Below, piece after piece: positions 43,197 through 51,456 of a DNA stretch of 64,000 nucleotides. Numbering within the stretch: position 1 is the stretch's first letter; each line of letters starts with the position of its first letter. The DNA comes from Alphaproteobacteria bacterium (lineage in GTDB: Bacteria > Pseudomonadota > Alphaproteobacteria > Rhodobacterales > Rhodobacteraceae). Both the position numbers and the translations under genes were made by a program. The notes below the pieces were generated by a model. The model ran no database searches. It was not told the DNA's origin and saw nothing but the letters and a program-made list of their open reading frames with translations. The DNA is taken from assembly GCA_009908505.1 (NCBI GenBank), contig JAAAPD010000016.1:1-64000 (forward strand). Direction: 5' to 3'.

Positions 43197-43763
43197 TCAG
43201 TGCAGCTTTTCACCGACTTCCGCGATGGCCTCGTCAATCAGCTTGTTGGCCTCAGTTGCCGTGGTCTGCTTGGCGATCACGTCCTGGGCCGCGCCGACAG
43301 CGACGGCGACGGCCTTGGTCTGCACATCGCGAACGGCGGCATCCTTGGCGCTTTCGATCTGTTCTTCGGCGGCGGCCAGGCGGCGCGCGACCGAGGCTTT
43401 GATGTCCTCTTTCGCCTGCTGGGCAGCGGTTGTGGCCTCTTCCTTGGCGGTGCTGACGATGCGGTCGGCCTGGGCCTGCACCTCTTTCTGCTTGCGCTCA
43501 TACGAGGCCAAAAGCGTCTGCGCCTCTTCACGCAGGGCCTTGGCCTCGTTCAGCTCGGACTGGATGCCCTCGGCCCGGTCGTCCAGCATCTTGCCGATCA
43601 GGCCCGGAACCTTGAAATAGGCCAGCACGGCGATGAAGACGACAAAGCCGAGAAGCACGATGAAGTCGGTGTTCTTCAGCGAGAAGAAGCCGTAATCGCC
43701 CGAGGCGGCGAAAGCCGGGGATGCGGCAATAGACAGGGCGGCGGTGGTCATGATCTTTTTCAT
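43197..43763 (-). CDS. atpF: ATP synthase F0 subunit b
   Basis: 188 residues. An alanine-rich N-terminus (TTAALSIAASPAFA) resembles a signal peptide, followed by the membrane helix TDFIVLLGFVVFIAVLAYF and a long, highly charged coiled coil that forms the peripheral stalk reaching the F1 head. Last gene of the F0 set; starts five bases after the b' gene and is followed by a terminator. Confidence 0.93.
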   Translation of the reverse strand: MKKIMTTAALSIAASPAFAASGDYGFFSLKNTDFIVLLGFVVFIAVLAYFKVPGLIGKMLDDRAEGIQSELNEAKALREEAQTLLASYERKQKEVQAQADRIVSTAKEEATTAAQQAKEDIKASVARRLAAAEEQIESAKDAAVRDVQTKAVAVAVGAAQDVIAKQTTATEANKLIDEAIAEVGEKLH

Positions 43764-43768
43764 GGCGC

Positions 43769-44317
43769 TTACCCTTTCATCCGGGCGTTGACGGCCGCTG
43801 TCACGGTCCGGGCATCGGCCTTGCCGCCCATGGCGGCGACCACGTCCTTTGCCACGTCCTTGGCCACGTCCTTGACGCTGTCCATGGCGTTGGCTTGGAT
43901 CTCGGCAATGGCCTTCTCGCTTTCGGCGGTGCGGGCGGCGATCTCGGCGTCGGCCTTGGCCATTTCGGCGTCCAGCTCGGTCTGAATCTCGGCCTTGGTT
44001 TCGCCGGCGATGCGCTGAGCTTCGGCGCGGGCATCGGCAAGCGCCTTTTCATAGGCGGCCTCGGCCTCTTTGGCCTTCTGCTTCAGCTCTTCGGCGGCAG
44101 CGATGTCATTTGTGATGGTGCCTGCGCGCTCGGCCAGCACCGCGGAAATACGGGGCAGCGCGATGCGGGACAGCACGAAGTATATCACGACGAGCGTGAG
44201 AAGAAGCCAGAAAATCTGGTTGGGCCACCAGTCAAAGCACAGCTGCGGCATGCCGATGGCAGAGCCATCCACGCCAACGCAAGTGCCTGCGGTTTCCCCG
44301 GTTGTTTCGGTCGCCAT
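43769..44317 (-). CDS. ATP synthase F0 subunit b'
   Basis: 182 residues with the membrane helix [24 protein letters not shown] and a long Ala/Glu/Lys coiled coil. The paired b and b' subunits, rather than a b homodimer, are typical of photosynthetic bacteria and Rhodobacterales. The N-terminus (about 30 residues before the helix, with [19 protein letters not shown]) is longer than in b. Preceded by the c-subunit gene. Confidence 0.92.
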   Translation of the reverse strand: MATETTGETAGTCVGVDGSAIGMPQLCFDWWPNQIFWLLLTLVVIYFVLSRIALPRISAVLAERAGTITNDIAAAEELKQKAKEAEAAYEKALADARAEAQRIAGETKAEIQTELDAEMAKADAEIAARTAESEKAIAEIQANAMDSVKDVAKDVAKDVVAAMGGKADARTVTAAVNARMKG

Positions 44318-44400
44318 GACGTCCTCCGTCGGAACTGGGTCTCACTATCGGGCGGCCCGTCAACGAGCCGCCCGCGCGTAAGGATAGTGTTCCGTAAGGC

Positions 44401-44625
44401 TTAGACGGCGAACATCAGCAGCAGGGCGACGAGGAACGAGAAGATCCCCAGGGCCTCTGCGAAGGCGATGCCGATGAACAGGGTGGCCGTTTGGCCGCCG
44501 GCGGCGGACGGGTTGCGCAGGGCGCCGGCCAGGAAGTTGCCGGCAACCGTGCCCACACCGATTGCGGCAGCGCCGGAACCGATAGCAGCCAGACCAGCGC
44601 CGATATGTGCGAGTTCGCCTTCCAT
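44401..44625 (-). CDS. atpE: ATP synthase F0 subunit c
   Basis: 74 residues, a helical hairpin: the first helix has the glycine repeat [22 protein letters not shown], the polar loop is RNPSA, and the second helix has the ion-binding Glu in [14 protein letters not shown]. Forms the rotor ring. The start at MEGELAH was chosen for family length. Followed by the b' gene after 83 bases. Confidence 0.95.
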   Translation of the reverse strand: MEGELAHIGAGLAAIGSGAAAIGVGTVAGNFLAGALRNPSAAGGQTATLFIGIAFAEALGIFSFLVALLLMFAV

Positions 44626-44677
44626 GAGAATTCTCCTTACGATTGATTTGGAAGTTTCGATACTAGGGTTCGGACCT

Positions 44678-45433
44678 TTAGTGCGACGGGTGCAGCGCAT
44701 CCTTGAGGTACACACAGGTCAGAATGGTGAAGACATAGGCCTGGATGAAGGACACCAGGACTTCGAGCCCGTACATCGCCGTGATGGCCAGCACCGACAG
44801 CGGGCTGACAAGCGCGATCGCCGCAAAGCCCGCGAAAACCTTGATCACCGCGTGACCGGCCATCAGGTTGCCGGCAAGACGGATCGAATGGCTGACGGGC
44901 CGCACGAAATACGAGATGAGTTCGATCACGGCCAGGATGGGCCGCAAGGCCAGCGGCGCGCTGGACACCCAGAACAGGCCCAGGAACTTGCTGCCATTCT
45001 TGACGAAGCCGACGATCGTGACAGTCAGGAAAACCGCCAGTGCCAGAACGACGGTCACCGCGAAATGCGAGGTCGTCGTAAAGGCCGTCGGGACCAGACC
45101 AAGGAAGTTGGCGAAGACGATGAACATGAACAGGGTCATGATGTAGGGGAAGAAGCCAACGGCATCCTTGCCGGCGACATCCTCGACCATCTTGTAGATG
45201 AAGCCGTAGGCAAGCTCGGCGACGGACTGGGTGCGGCTGGGTACAATCGCACGGCGGCGGGTGCCCACGACAAGCAGCAGAACAACCCCGATAACCGCCA
45301 GCGCCATCCAAAGCGTGACGTTGGTGGGGGTATACCAGTGGATCGGGCCGTTTCCGAAAAGAGGCTCGACAATGAACTGGTCCATCGGGTGGAAGACCAG
45401 GCTGCTTTCTCCGCCGTTCGTCTCAGTCGCCAT
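44678..45433 (-). CDS. atpB: ATP synthase F0 subunit a
   Basis: 251 residues, five to six membrane helices. Key stator features are present: the essential Arg in [12 protein letters not shown] and the C-terminal helix with [14 protein letters not shown]. Forms the proton half-channels against the c ring. Overlaps the atpI gene by 11 bases; the c-subunit gene follows after 52 bases. Confidence 0.96.
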   Translation of the reverse strand: MATETNGGESSLVFHPMDQFIVEPLFGNGPIHWYTPTNVTLWMALAVIGVVLLLVVGTRRRAIVPSRTQSVAELAYGFIYKMVEDVAGKDAVGFFPYIMTLFMFIVFANFLGLVPTAFTTTSHFAVTVVLALAVFLTVTIVGFVKNGSKFLGLFWVSSAPLALRPILAVIELISYFVRPVSHSIRLAGNLMAGHAVIKVFAGFAAIALVSPLSVLAITAMYGLEVLVSFIQAYVFTILTCVYLKDALHPSH

Positions 45434-45767
45434 CGCGTTCGTCTTTCCCGTCTTCGCCGCCCAGTTCGGACAGCTGCGTTCTTTGTATCTCTTCAGCCGA
45501 TCGCATCATGGTTTTGACACCCGCCGCGAGGCCCAAGAAAACGAATAGCACCATCAACCACGGCCGCGTGCCCAGAAGGGCATCCAACCCGTATCCGATG
45601 CCGAAACCGATCCCCAGACCGGCCACAAGCTCGATCACCATCCGCCAGGCAAGCTGCGCTTGCGAATAGTGCTCCTCGGAATGGTGCTTCTCGACCTTGT
45701 CGCCCTTGGCTGCCGCGATCTTCTCCTCCAGCGACCTCAGGCGGTCAGATGGATCATGATCGGACAA
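45423..45767 (-). CDS. atpI: AtpI-type ATP synthase assembly protein
   Basis: 114 residues: charged N-terminus, then two membrane helices (about 45-63 and 70-88, [20 protein letters not shown] and [15 protein letters not shown]), and an acidic tail. First gene of the F0 operon; AtpI helps assemble the c ring and may handle Mg2+. Overlaps atpB by 11 bases. Confidence 0.88.
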   Translation of the reverse strand: MSDHDPSDRLRSLEEKIAAAKGDKVEKHHSEEHYSQAQLAWRMVIELVAGLGIGFGIGYGLDALLGTRPWLMVLFVFLGLAAGVKTMMRSAEEIQRTQLSELGGEDGKDERDGD

Positions 45768-45794
45768 GTTAAGCCCCTTTCCTCGGTTGTGGAT

Positions 45795-45823
45795 GTGCTA
45801 TGCGCGGGACGGGTCAGAGTCAA
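45795..45823 (-). promoter_or_regulatory. Putative promoter of the F0 operon
   Basis: On the minus strand TTGACT, a 17-base spacer and TAGCAC lie 28 bases upstream of the atpI start. Good -35, moderate -10. Confidence 0.4.
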
Positions 45824-45926
45824 CTCTGCCATTCCGCCACCCAAACCATTGATTCATAGTCATTAAACCATGGCGCGCTACCCTGCCGCACCGGTCAAGG
45901 ACGGGGATTTGGCACTTGGGCCATAT

Positions 45927-45942
45927 TCAACCTAACGGTTGA
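45927..45942. promoter_or_regulatory. ArsR-type operator upstream of the ArsR gene
   Basis: Perfect palindrome TCAACC-TAAC-GGTTGA, 30 bases before the ArsR start. Sites of the form CAACC-N4-GGTTG are usual for this branch of ArsR regulators. It overlaps a -35-like TTGACG at 45940, so it should block transcription of its own gene. Confidence 0.65.
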
Positions 45943-45972
45943 CGTTTTCCGAGATTGCCGCTTGATGGGCGC

Positions 45973-46299
45973 ATGAGCGCGCCCCTTGATACCGTTTTCG
46001 CGGCCCTGGCCGATCCGACCCGACGGGCGATCCTGACGATGCTGCTGGAAGACGACATGGCCGTCACGGATGTGGCCGACCCGTTCGAGATGTCGCTTGC
46101 CGCGATTTCCAAGCACTTGGGCATCCTGACCCGTGCCGGCCTGATCAGTCAGGAAAAGCGCGGCCGCGTGAAATGGTGCAAGCTGGAGCCGGACGCGATG
46201 CGTGCGGCAAGCGTTTGGATGCAAGGTTTCGGCCAGTTCGATCAGATCGACCTGGACGCCTTCGAACGGTTCCTCGAAGGCGAGCTGCGCCCGGACTAG
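45973..46299 (+). CDS. ArsR-family transcriptional regulator
   Basis: 108 residues: winged helix with ALADPTRRAILTMLL at the start and MSLAAISKHLGILTRAGLI as the recognition region (about 39-57), then a wing EKRGRVKWCKL. No CxC metal site, so it is not a classic metal sensor. The branch usually lies next to an SRPBCC/AHSA1 gene, absent here. The start was taken at MSAPLD, just after the operator. Its stop overlaps the stop of the convergent LysR gene by 4 bases. Confidence 0.88.
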   Translation: MSAPLDTVFAALADPTRRAILTMLLEDDMAVTDVADPFEMSLAAISKHLGILTRAGLISQEKRGRVKWCKLEPDAMRAASVWMQGFGQFDQIDLDAFERFLEGELRPD

Positions 46300-47174
46300 C
46301 CCTGCCAGTCCCTGGCCGCGTCCTTCAGGTGCTTGAGGAAAGCCTGCACCTTGGTCGTCCGGTGCAGGTCGACATGCGTCACCAGCCACAACTGCCCGCC
46401 CCATTCGGTCCGAGAGGGCAACACCTCGACCAGGTCGTCGTGTTGGTCCATCTCGCCGCGCCCGACGAAGCCGATGCCGATCCCGGCCAGGATCGCATCG
46501 GTCACGTTGCGGGTCGCAGATGTGCGAAAGATCACGTGGTCCTGCGGAACCGCATCCGCCAGCCACTGATTGTAGGGGGCGCGGTTGGTCGCGTCGTCGG
46601 GACCGACGAACCAGTGATCGGCCAGGTCGTCTGCGCCGGAGGGGTGGCCGTGCCGCGCGATATAAGTGCGTGACGCCACAAGGTGCGCCGACTGCCGAAT
46701 GAATTTCTGGACCACGTTGTCGGGCTGGTCCGGCGCCTTGCCTGCCCGGATCGCCACATGCGCTTCGCCGTATTCCAGGCGGAACAGGCGCTGGCCGGTC
46801 AGGTAGCGCACGGTGATCTCGGGATAGGCCGCGCGGAACGACGCAAGCACAGGGGTCAGTTCGGGCGAGAACGCCTCTAAAGAAGTCACGACCAACTCGC
46901 CGGTCACGCCCTCGCCCTGGCCCTTTATGCGCCCCGCCAACTGGGTCAGTTGATCATCCGTTGCCGCCGCCACCTGCAAAAGATCCTGTCCCGCCTCGGT
47001 TGGGGTATAGCCGCGCGCATGACGCTGGAACAGGCGCGTGCCCAACCGCTCTTCGAGCGCGTCGATATGGCGGATCACTGTGGCGTGATGCACGCCCAGC
47101 ACCTCGGCGGCGCCGCTGACCGTGCCCACGCGCGCCACTTGGTAGGCGGTGCGAACCTCGTCCCAATTGTCCAT
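46296..47174 (-). CDS. LysR-family transcriptional regulator
   Basis: 292 residues: N-terminal winged helix (GTVSGAAEVLGVHHATVIRHIDALEERLGTRLFQRHARGY, about 17-56) and a periplasmic-binding-like effector domain. The motif FQRHARGYTPTEAGQDLL is the usual linker. The HTH reads V-H-H-A-T-V where most LysR proteins have S-Q-P/S-A-V. Target unknown: neither neighbour diverges as a clear partner except ffh, which it faces across 315 bases. Confidence 0.9.
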   Translation of the reverse strand: MDNWDEVRTAYQVARVGTVSGAAEVLGVHHATVIRHIDALEERLGTRLFQRHARGYTPTEAGQDLLQVAAATDDQLTQLAGRIKGQGEGVTGELVVTSLEAFSPELTPVLASFRAAYPEITVRYLTGQRLFRLEYGEAHVAIRAGKAPDQPDNVVQKFIRQSAHLVASRTYIARHGHPSGADDLADHWFVGPDDATNRAPYNQWLADAVPQDHVIFRTSATRNVTDAILAGIGIGFVGRGEMDQHDDLVEVLPSRTEWGGQLWLVTHVDLHRTTKVQAFLKHLKDAARDWQG

Positions 47175-47270
47175 GGGGCCTCCTGTGCGCAATCGAACAT
47201 AGAACCGACGTTTCGTCATAGATGGGCATCCATGCGGCAAAGTCCAGCGATGGCCGTGCTTTGGCATAAC

Positions 47271-47299
47271 TTGACTCACGGGCAGATCAGTCCTAAAGC
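47271..47299 (+). promoter_or_regulatory. Putative promoter of the ffh leader
   Basis: TTGACT, a 17-base spacer and TAAAGC. Transcription would begin near 47306, right before the first of several hairpins, and leave a leader of about 185 bases before ffh. The -10 TAAAGC resembles the TAAACG used before rpmH in this window. Confidence 0.5.
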
Positions 47300-47310
47300 C
47301 GCTCTCACAC

Positions 47311-47399
47311 CCGGAAAGCGCCGCCTTTCCGGTCCCTGGATGGCCAGGGATCGCCCCCCGTCAGCGAGGTTTCGCCCACGGGGGCAAATCGCGTTTGCC
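47311..47399 (+). other. Structured leader between the LysR gene and ffh
   Basis: The gene-free stretch 47175-47489 holds a promoter and then perfect hairpins in series: CCGGAAAG/CTTTCCGG (47311-47332), TCCCTGG/CCAGGGA (47333-47350) and GGCAAA/TTTGCC (47383-47399). A fourth pairing, CCCCCGT (47355-47361) with ACGGGGG (47378-47384), shares two bases with the third and so could switch with it. I find no SRP RNA tetraloop motif, so this is not an obvious 4.5S RNA gene. Possible cis-regulatory leader or small RNA. Confidence 0.5.
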
Positions 47400-47489
47400 G
47401 CCGACTTCTTGCCGGCGGGCGCTACTGCATTGAGCCGTTCGTTCCTATATGGACCGGACACGGAGACAACCGCCGCAAGGAGGCGCAAG

Positions 47490-49004
47490 ATGTTCGAGAG
47501 CCTATCAGACCGCCTGTCCGGCGTCTTCGAACGCCTGACCAAGCAAGGCGCCTTGTCCGAAGAGGATGTCAAGACCGCCCTTCGCGAGGTACGCGTAGCT
47601 CTGCTGGAGGCCGACGTGTCGCTGCCCGTGGCGCGCGACTTCGTCAAGGCCGTGCAGGACAAGGCCACGGGCCAGGCGGTAACGAAATCGGTCACGCCGG
47701 GCCAACAGGTCGTCAAGATCGTCCATGACGAACTGGTCCATGTCCTGACCGGCGACGAAGACCCCGGCAAGCTCAAGGTCGACAACCCGCCCGCGCCCAT
47801 CCTGATGGTGGGGCTTCAGGGCTCGGGCAAGACGACGACGACCGCCAAGCTGGCCAAGCGCCTGAAGGATCGCGACGGCAAGAAGGTGTTGATGGCCTCG
47901 CTCGACGTGAACCGCCCGGCCGCGATGGAGCAGTTGCAAATTCTCGGCGTCCAGATCGGTGTCGATACGCTGCCCATCGTCAAGGGCGAAAGCCCGGTGC
48001 AGATCGCCAAGCGCGCCAAGACGCAAGCCAGCCTTGGCGGCTATGACGTCTACATGCTCGACACCGCCGGTCGTCTGCATATCGACCAGGAACTGATCCA
48101 GCAGGCCGCCGAGGTGCGCGATGTCGCCAACCCGCGCGAAACCCTGCTTGTGGTCGACGGGTTGACCGGCCAGGACGCGGTGAACGTCGCCACCGAATTC
48201 GACGACAAGATCGGCGTCAGCGGCGTTGTGCTGACCCGGATGGATGGCGACGGGCGCGGCGGTGCGGCCCTGTCCATGCGCGCCGTGACAGGCAAGCCCA
48301 TCCGTTTTGTCGGCCTCGGCGAAAAGATGGACGCGATCGAGGAATTCCACGCCGAACGGATCGCCGGCCGCATCCTTGGGATGGGCGATATCGTCAGCCT
48401 CGTCGAGAAGGCCCAGGAAACCATTGAGGCCGAACAGGCCGAACGCATGATGAAGCGTTTCCAGAAGGGCCGTTTCAACATGAACGACATGAAGATGCAG
48501 CTTGAACAGATGCATAAGATGGGCGGCATGGAGGGCATCATGGGCATGATGCCGGGCATGAAGAAGGCCGCCAAGCAGATGGAAAACGCCGGCATCGACG
48601 AAAGCGTTTTCAAGCGGCAGGTCGCGCTGATCAACTCGATGACCAAGAAGGAACGCGCCAACCCGCAGATCCTTCAGGCCAGCCGCAAGAAGCGGATCGC
48701 CAAGGGCGCGGGGCTGGAAGTGTCCGAGTTGAACCAGCTTCTGAAGATGCAGCGGCAGATGGCCGACATGATGAAGAAGATGGGCAAGATGGGCAAAGGC
48801 GGCGCCTTGAAACAGGCCATGAAAGGCATGATGGGCAAGGGCGGCGACATGCCCGGCGGCATGCCCGACATGAACGACCCCAAGGCCATGGAAGAGGCCG
48901 CCAAGGCGCTTGGCGGCGGCAAGGGCCTGCCCGGCGGCATGCCGGGATTCGGCGGTGGGTCGCAATTGCCTCCCGGCCTCAGCGGATTCGGGAAGAAGAA
49001 GTGA
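47490..49004 (+). CDS. ffh: Signal recognition particle protein Ffh
   Basis: 504 residues: N domain, G domain with GLQGSGKTTTTAKLA (P-loop, about 107-121), DVNRPAAMEQL, DTAGRLH and TRMDGDGRGG, then a methionine-rich M domain (from residue 300) that binds 4.5S RNA and signal sequences. The tail is long and rich in Gly and Met (GGDMPGGMPDMND). Co-translational targeting of membrane proteins to FtsY. The start follows an AAGGAGG ribosome site seven bases upstream; the frame is open further upstream but without family sequence. Confidence 0.96.
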   Translation: MFESLSDRLSGVFERLTKQGALSEEDVKTALREVRVALLEADVSLPVARDFVKAVQDKATGQAVTKSVTPGQQVVKIVHDELVHVLTGDEDPGKLKVDNPPAPILMVGLQGSGKTTTTAKLAKRLKDRDGKKVLMASLDVNRPAAMEQLQILGVQIGVDTLPIVKGESPVQIAKRAKTQASLGGYDVYMLDTAGRLHIDQELIQQAAEVRDVANPRETLLVVDGLTGQDAVNVATEFDDKIGVSGVVLTRMDGDGRGGAALSMRAVTGKPIRFVGLGEKMDAIEEFHAERIAGRILGMGDIVSLVEKAQETIEAEQAERMMKRFQKGRFNMNDMKMQLEQMHKMGGMEGIMGMMPGMKKAAKQMENAGIDESVFKRQVALINSMTKKERANPQILQASRKKRIAKGAGLEVSELNQLLKMQRQMADMMKKMGKMGKGGALKQAMKGMMGKGGDMPGGMPDMNDPKAMEEAAKALGGGKGLPGGMPGFGGGSQLPPGLSGFGKKK

Positions 49005-49014
49005 TTCTTTTGTG

Positions 49015-49581
49015 ATGTCTGGCCTGACTGTCCATATCCCCACGCTGGAAACCGACCGGCTGATCCTCCGCGCCCCGCGGATGTCGGATTGCGAGCCGAT
49101 GATGGATTTCATGGCGACCGAGCGGTCGAAATTCATCGGCGGCCCGAAGGACCGACGTGATGCCATGCGCGGCTTTGGCCACATTTCCGGGCTGTGGGTG
49201 ACACGTGGGTATTCGCTGTTCATCGGGGTCCTGAAAGACAGCCCCGACACCCCGATCGGCGCCTTTGGGCCCTATTACCCGCTCGATTGGCCCGAACTGG
49301 AATTCGGCTGGTCGATTTGGAACCCCGAAAACGAGGGCAAGGGTTACGTGACCGAGGCGCTGCGCCGCCTTATCCCCTGGGGCTGGGAAAAGACGGGCGC
49401 CGATCGCGCGGTGTCTTTCATCGACGCGGACAATGCCCGCTCGATCCGGGTGGCCGAGGCGCTGGGCGCCGTGCAAGACCCGGCCGCGACCGAGGCGGCG
49501 AACCGGCCCGGCTCGCCATTCCACGATGCCGAAGGCTGCCCTGTGCAGGCCTGGCTTCACACCAAGGGGCGGCTGCAATGA
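49015..49581 (+). CDS. GNAT acetyltransferase (RimJ/RimL type), copy 1
   Basis: 188 residues: IPTLETDRLILRAPRMSD at the start, beta-bulge region FGWSIWNPENEGKGYVTEALR (acetyl-CoA pyrophosphate loop ENEGKGY), and DNARSIRVAEALGAV. Transfers acetyl from acetyl-CoA to an amine, possibly a protein N-terminus or small molecule. Ten bases after ffh, overlapping the next GNAT gene by 4 bases. Confidence 0.88.
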   Translation: MSGLTVHIPTLETDRLILRAPRMSDCEPMMDFMATERSKFIGGPKDRRDAMRGFGHISGLWVTRGYSLFIGVLKDSPDTPIGAFGPYYPLDWPELEFGWSIWNPENEGKGYVTEALRRLIPWGWEKTGADRAVSFIDADNARSIRVAEALGAVQDPAATEAANRPGSPFHDAEGCPVQAWLHTKGRLQ

Positions 49582-50159
49582 TCCCGCGCCACGAACAGCC
49601 CACGCCTGGCAAGGCGGCCTTGTTGGGCGGTAGAATTTCGGGCGAGGTCCCGGAACTGCGGACCGCGCGGCTGCTCCTGCGTGCCCCGAGGATAGAGGAT
49701 TTCGCGACCTATGCCGATATCCTGTGCGGGCCGCGTGCCGCCCATGTCGGCGGCCCGCTGTCGCGACCCGATGCCTGGGCCGATTTCACCAACTACGTGG
49801 CCGGCTGGATGTTGCACGGCCACGGAAGCTGGACGATCACCGACACCCGGGGGCGCGATGTCATTGGTTTCGTCATGGTTGGGCTGGAGCCGGGCGACCA
49901 CGAACCGGAACTCGGATACCTGATGACCGAGGCCGCCGAAGGCAATGGTTATGCGTTCGAGGCCGCCACCGAGGCGCGCACTTTTGCGTTGTCCACACTG
50001 CGGCTGCCTTCGCTGGTCAGCTACATCGCGCCGGGCAATACCCGGTCCATCGCTCTGGCCGAAAAGCTGGGCGCGGTTCGCGACGGGGCCGCCGAGGCCG
50101 CGATCGACCACGACATTCTGGTCTATCGCCACGTCCCCGACCGGAGGATCACGCAATGA
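49578..50159 (+). CDS. GNAT acetyltransferase (RimJ/RimL type), copy 2
   Basis: 193 residues, recognisably a paralog of the preceding protein (ELRTARLLLRAPRIEDF, LGYLMTEAAEGNGYAFEAATEA, NTRSIALAEKLGAVRDGAA). The acetyl-CoA loop is EAEGNGY-like. Overlaps its neighbours on both sides by 4 bases, so all three genes are translationally coupled. Substrate unknown. Confidence 0.87.
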   Translation: MIPRHEQPTPGKAALLGGRISGEVPELRTARLLLRAPRIEDFATYADILCGPRAAHVGGPLSRPDAWADFTNYVAGWMLHGHGSWTITDTRGRDVIGFVMVGLEPGDHEPELGYLMTEAAEGNGYAFEAATEARTFALSTLRLPSLVSYIAPGNTRSIALAEKLGAVRDGAAEAAIDHDILVYRHVPDRRITQ

Positions 50160-50452
50160 GTGATGCCACCCAACGCGCGGCCTCCCTTCTGGCCAGCCAC
50201 CGCGACAGCATCGACCGACTGGACTCGATCCTCGTCTATGCCTTGGCCGAGCGGTTCAAGCACACCCAGGCCGTGGGGCGACTCAAGGCCGAACATGACC
50301 TTCCGCCGTCCGATCCCCAGCGCGAGGCGCGCCAGATCGAGCGGCTACAGAAGTTGGCGCTGGATGCCGATCTGGATCCGGAATTCGCCAAGAAGTTCCT
50401 GAACTTCATCATCGCTGAAGTGATTCAGCACCACGAGAAACACCAAGGATAA
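50156..50452 (+). CDS. Chorismate mutase (AroQ class)
   Basis: 98 residues, all helical, matching the AroQ fold: [23 protein letters not shown], then [29 protein letters not shown] and [13 protein letters not shown]. The Arg and Lys residues that bind chorismate are in the expected places. Converts chorismate to prephenate for Phe and Tyr. Free-standing, not fused to prephenate dehydratase. Located between the GNAT pair and rpsP. Confidence 0.9.
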   Translation: MSDATQRAASLLASHRDSIDRLDSILVYALAERFKHTQAVGRLKAEHDLPPSDPQREARQIERLQKLALDADLDPEFAKKFLNFIIAEVIQHHEKHQG

Positions 50453-50489
50453 CGGGGCCAGGCCCCAGCCATTCACAGGAGATACTCAC

Positions 50490-50888
50490 ATGGCCATGAA
50501 AATTCGTCTCGCCCGCACCGGTTCCAAGAAGCGCCCCTTCTACCGCATCGTCGCCGCCGACAGCCGCATGCCCCGCGACGGCCGCTTCATCGAGAAGCTG
50601 GGCACCTACAACCCGCTGCTGCCCAAAGACAGCGAAGACCGCGTCAAGATGGACGTGGACGCGGTGAAGGCCTGGCTCGACAAGGGCGCCCTGCCCACCG
50701 ACCGTGTCGCCCGCATGCTGGAAGCCGCTGGCGTTCTCGACAAGAAAGAGCGCAACAACCCCAACAAGGGGACCCCGGGCAAGAAGGCCCAGGAACGCGC
50801 CGAGGAAAAGGCCGAGAAGGCTGCCGCTGCCGCCGCCCCGGCTGAAGAGCCGGCCGAAGAGGCCGCCGCGGAAGAAACCGCCGAGTGA
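50490..50888 (+). CDS. rpsP: 30S ribosomal protein S16
   Basis: 132 residues: conserved core [23 protein letters not shown] and [13 protein letters not shown], then an alphaproteobacterial C-terminal tail rich in Ala, Glu and Lys (residues 95-132). Ribosome site AGGAGA seven bases upstream. A strong hairpin separates it from rimM. Confidence 0.97.
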   Translation: MAMKIRLARTGSKKRPFYRIVAADSRMPRDGRFIEKLGTYNPLLPKDSEDRVKMDVDAVKAWLDKGALPTDRVARMLEAAGVLDKKERNNPNKGTPGKKAQERAEEKAEKAAAAAAPAEEPAEEAAAEETAE

Positions 50889-50897
50889 TCGGCCGGA

Positions 50898-50924
50898 CCG
50901 GGGCACGCCGGTGGCGTGCCCCGG
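50898..50924 (+). terminator. Strong hairpin between rpsP and rimM (attenuator or partial terminator)
   Basis: Perfect 12-base stem CCGGGGCACGCC / GGCGTGCCCCGG with a GGT loop, starting ten bases after the rpsP stop; the ribosome site of rimM lies after it. Only TGTTT follows, so read-through is likely; it may lower rimM and trmD expression relative to rpsP. Confidence 0.65.
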
Positions 50925-50939
50925 CCGTGTTTCGCGACC

Positions 50940-51452
50940 ATGGGCAACGACAGCATCATAGTCGGCAGCATCGCCGGGGCCTTCGGGGTCAAGGGCGAGG
51001 TGCGGCTGAAAAGTTTCTGCGCCGACCCTGAGGCGATCGTGGACTACACACCGCTGACCCGCTCGGACGGGCCGGTCGTGCAGACCATCGTGCTGACCGG
51101 ACGTGCCAAGGGGGCGCTTGTCGCGCGCATGGATGGCGTCACCACCAAGGAAGAGGCCGATGCCCTGAAAGGCGTCGAGTTGTCGGCGCTGCGCAGCCAA
51201 CTGCCCGCCTTGCCCGATGACGAGTTCTACCATGCAGACCTGATCGGTCTGGAGGCCTTCGATACCGGCGGCGACAGCTTGGGCCGGGTCAAATCGGTGC
51301 AAAACAACGGCGCGGATGACCTGCTGGAAATCCATGGTCCGGGCCTGCGGGCCACCGTGCTGGTGCCGTTTACCCGGGCCGTCGTTCCGACCGTGGACCT
51401 GGCCACCGGCCGCGTCGTGATCGACCCGCCGGGCGGACTGTTCGAGGACTGA
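50940..51452 (+). CDS. rimM: Ribosome maturation factor RimM
   Basis: 170 residues: N-terminal beta barrel ([19 protein letters not shown]) and C-terminal PRC barrel ([21 protein letters not shown] ... LLVPF-type [21 protein letters not shown]). Assists 30S head maturation with S19. The start at MGNDS is 16 bases after the rpsP hairpin. Confidence 0.95.
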   Translation: MGNDSIIVGSIAGAFGVKGEVRLKSFCADPEAIVDYTPLTRSDGPVVQTIVLTGRAKGALVARMDGVTTKEEADALKGVELSALRSQLPALPDDEFYHADLIGLEAFDTGGDSLGRVKSVQNNGADDLLEIHGPGLRATVLVPFTRAVVPTVDLATGRVVIDPPGGLFED

Positions 51453-51456
51453 CCCG

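Noticed and set aside
47175-47489. 4.5S (SRP) RNA gene before ffh
   Set aside because: No conserved SRP tetraloop and asymmetric-loop sequence is seen among the hairpins.
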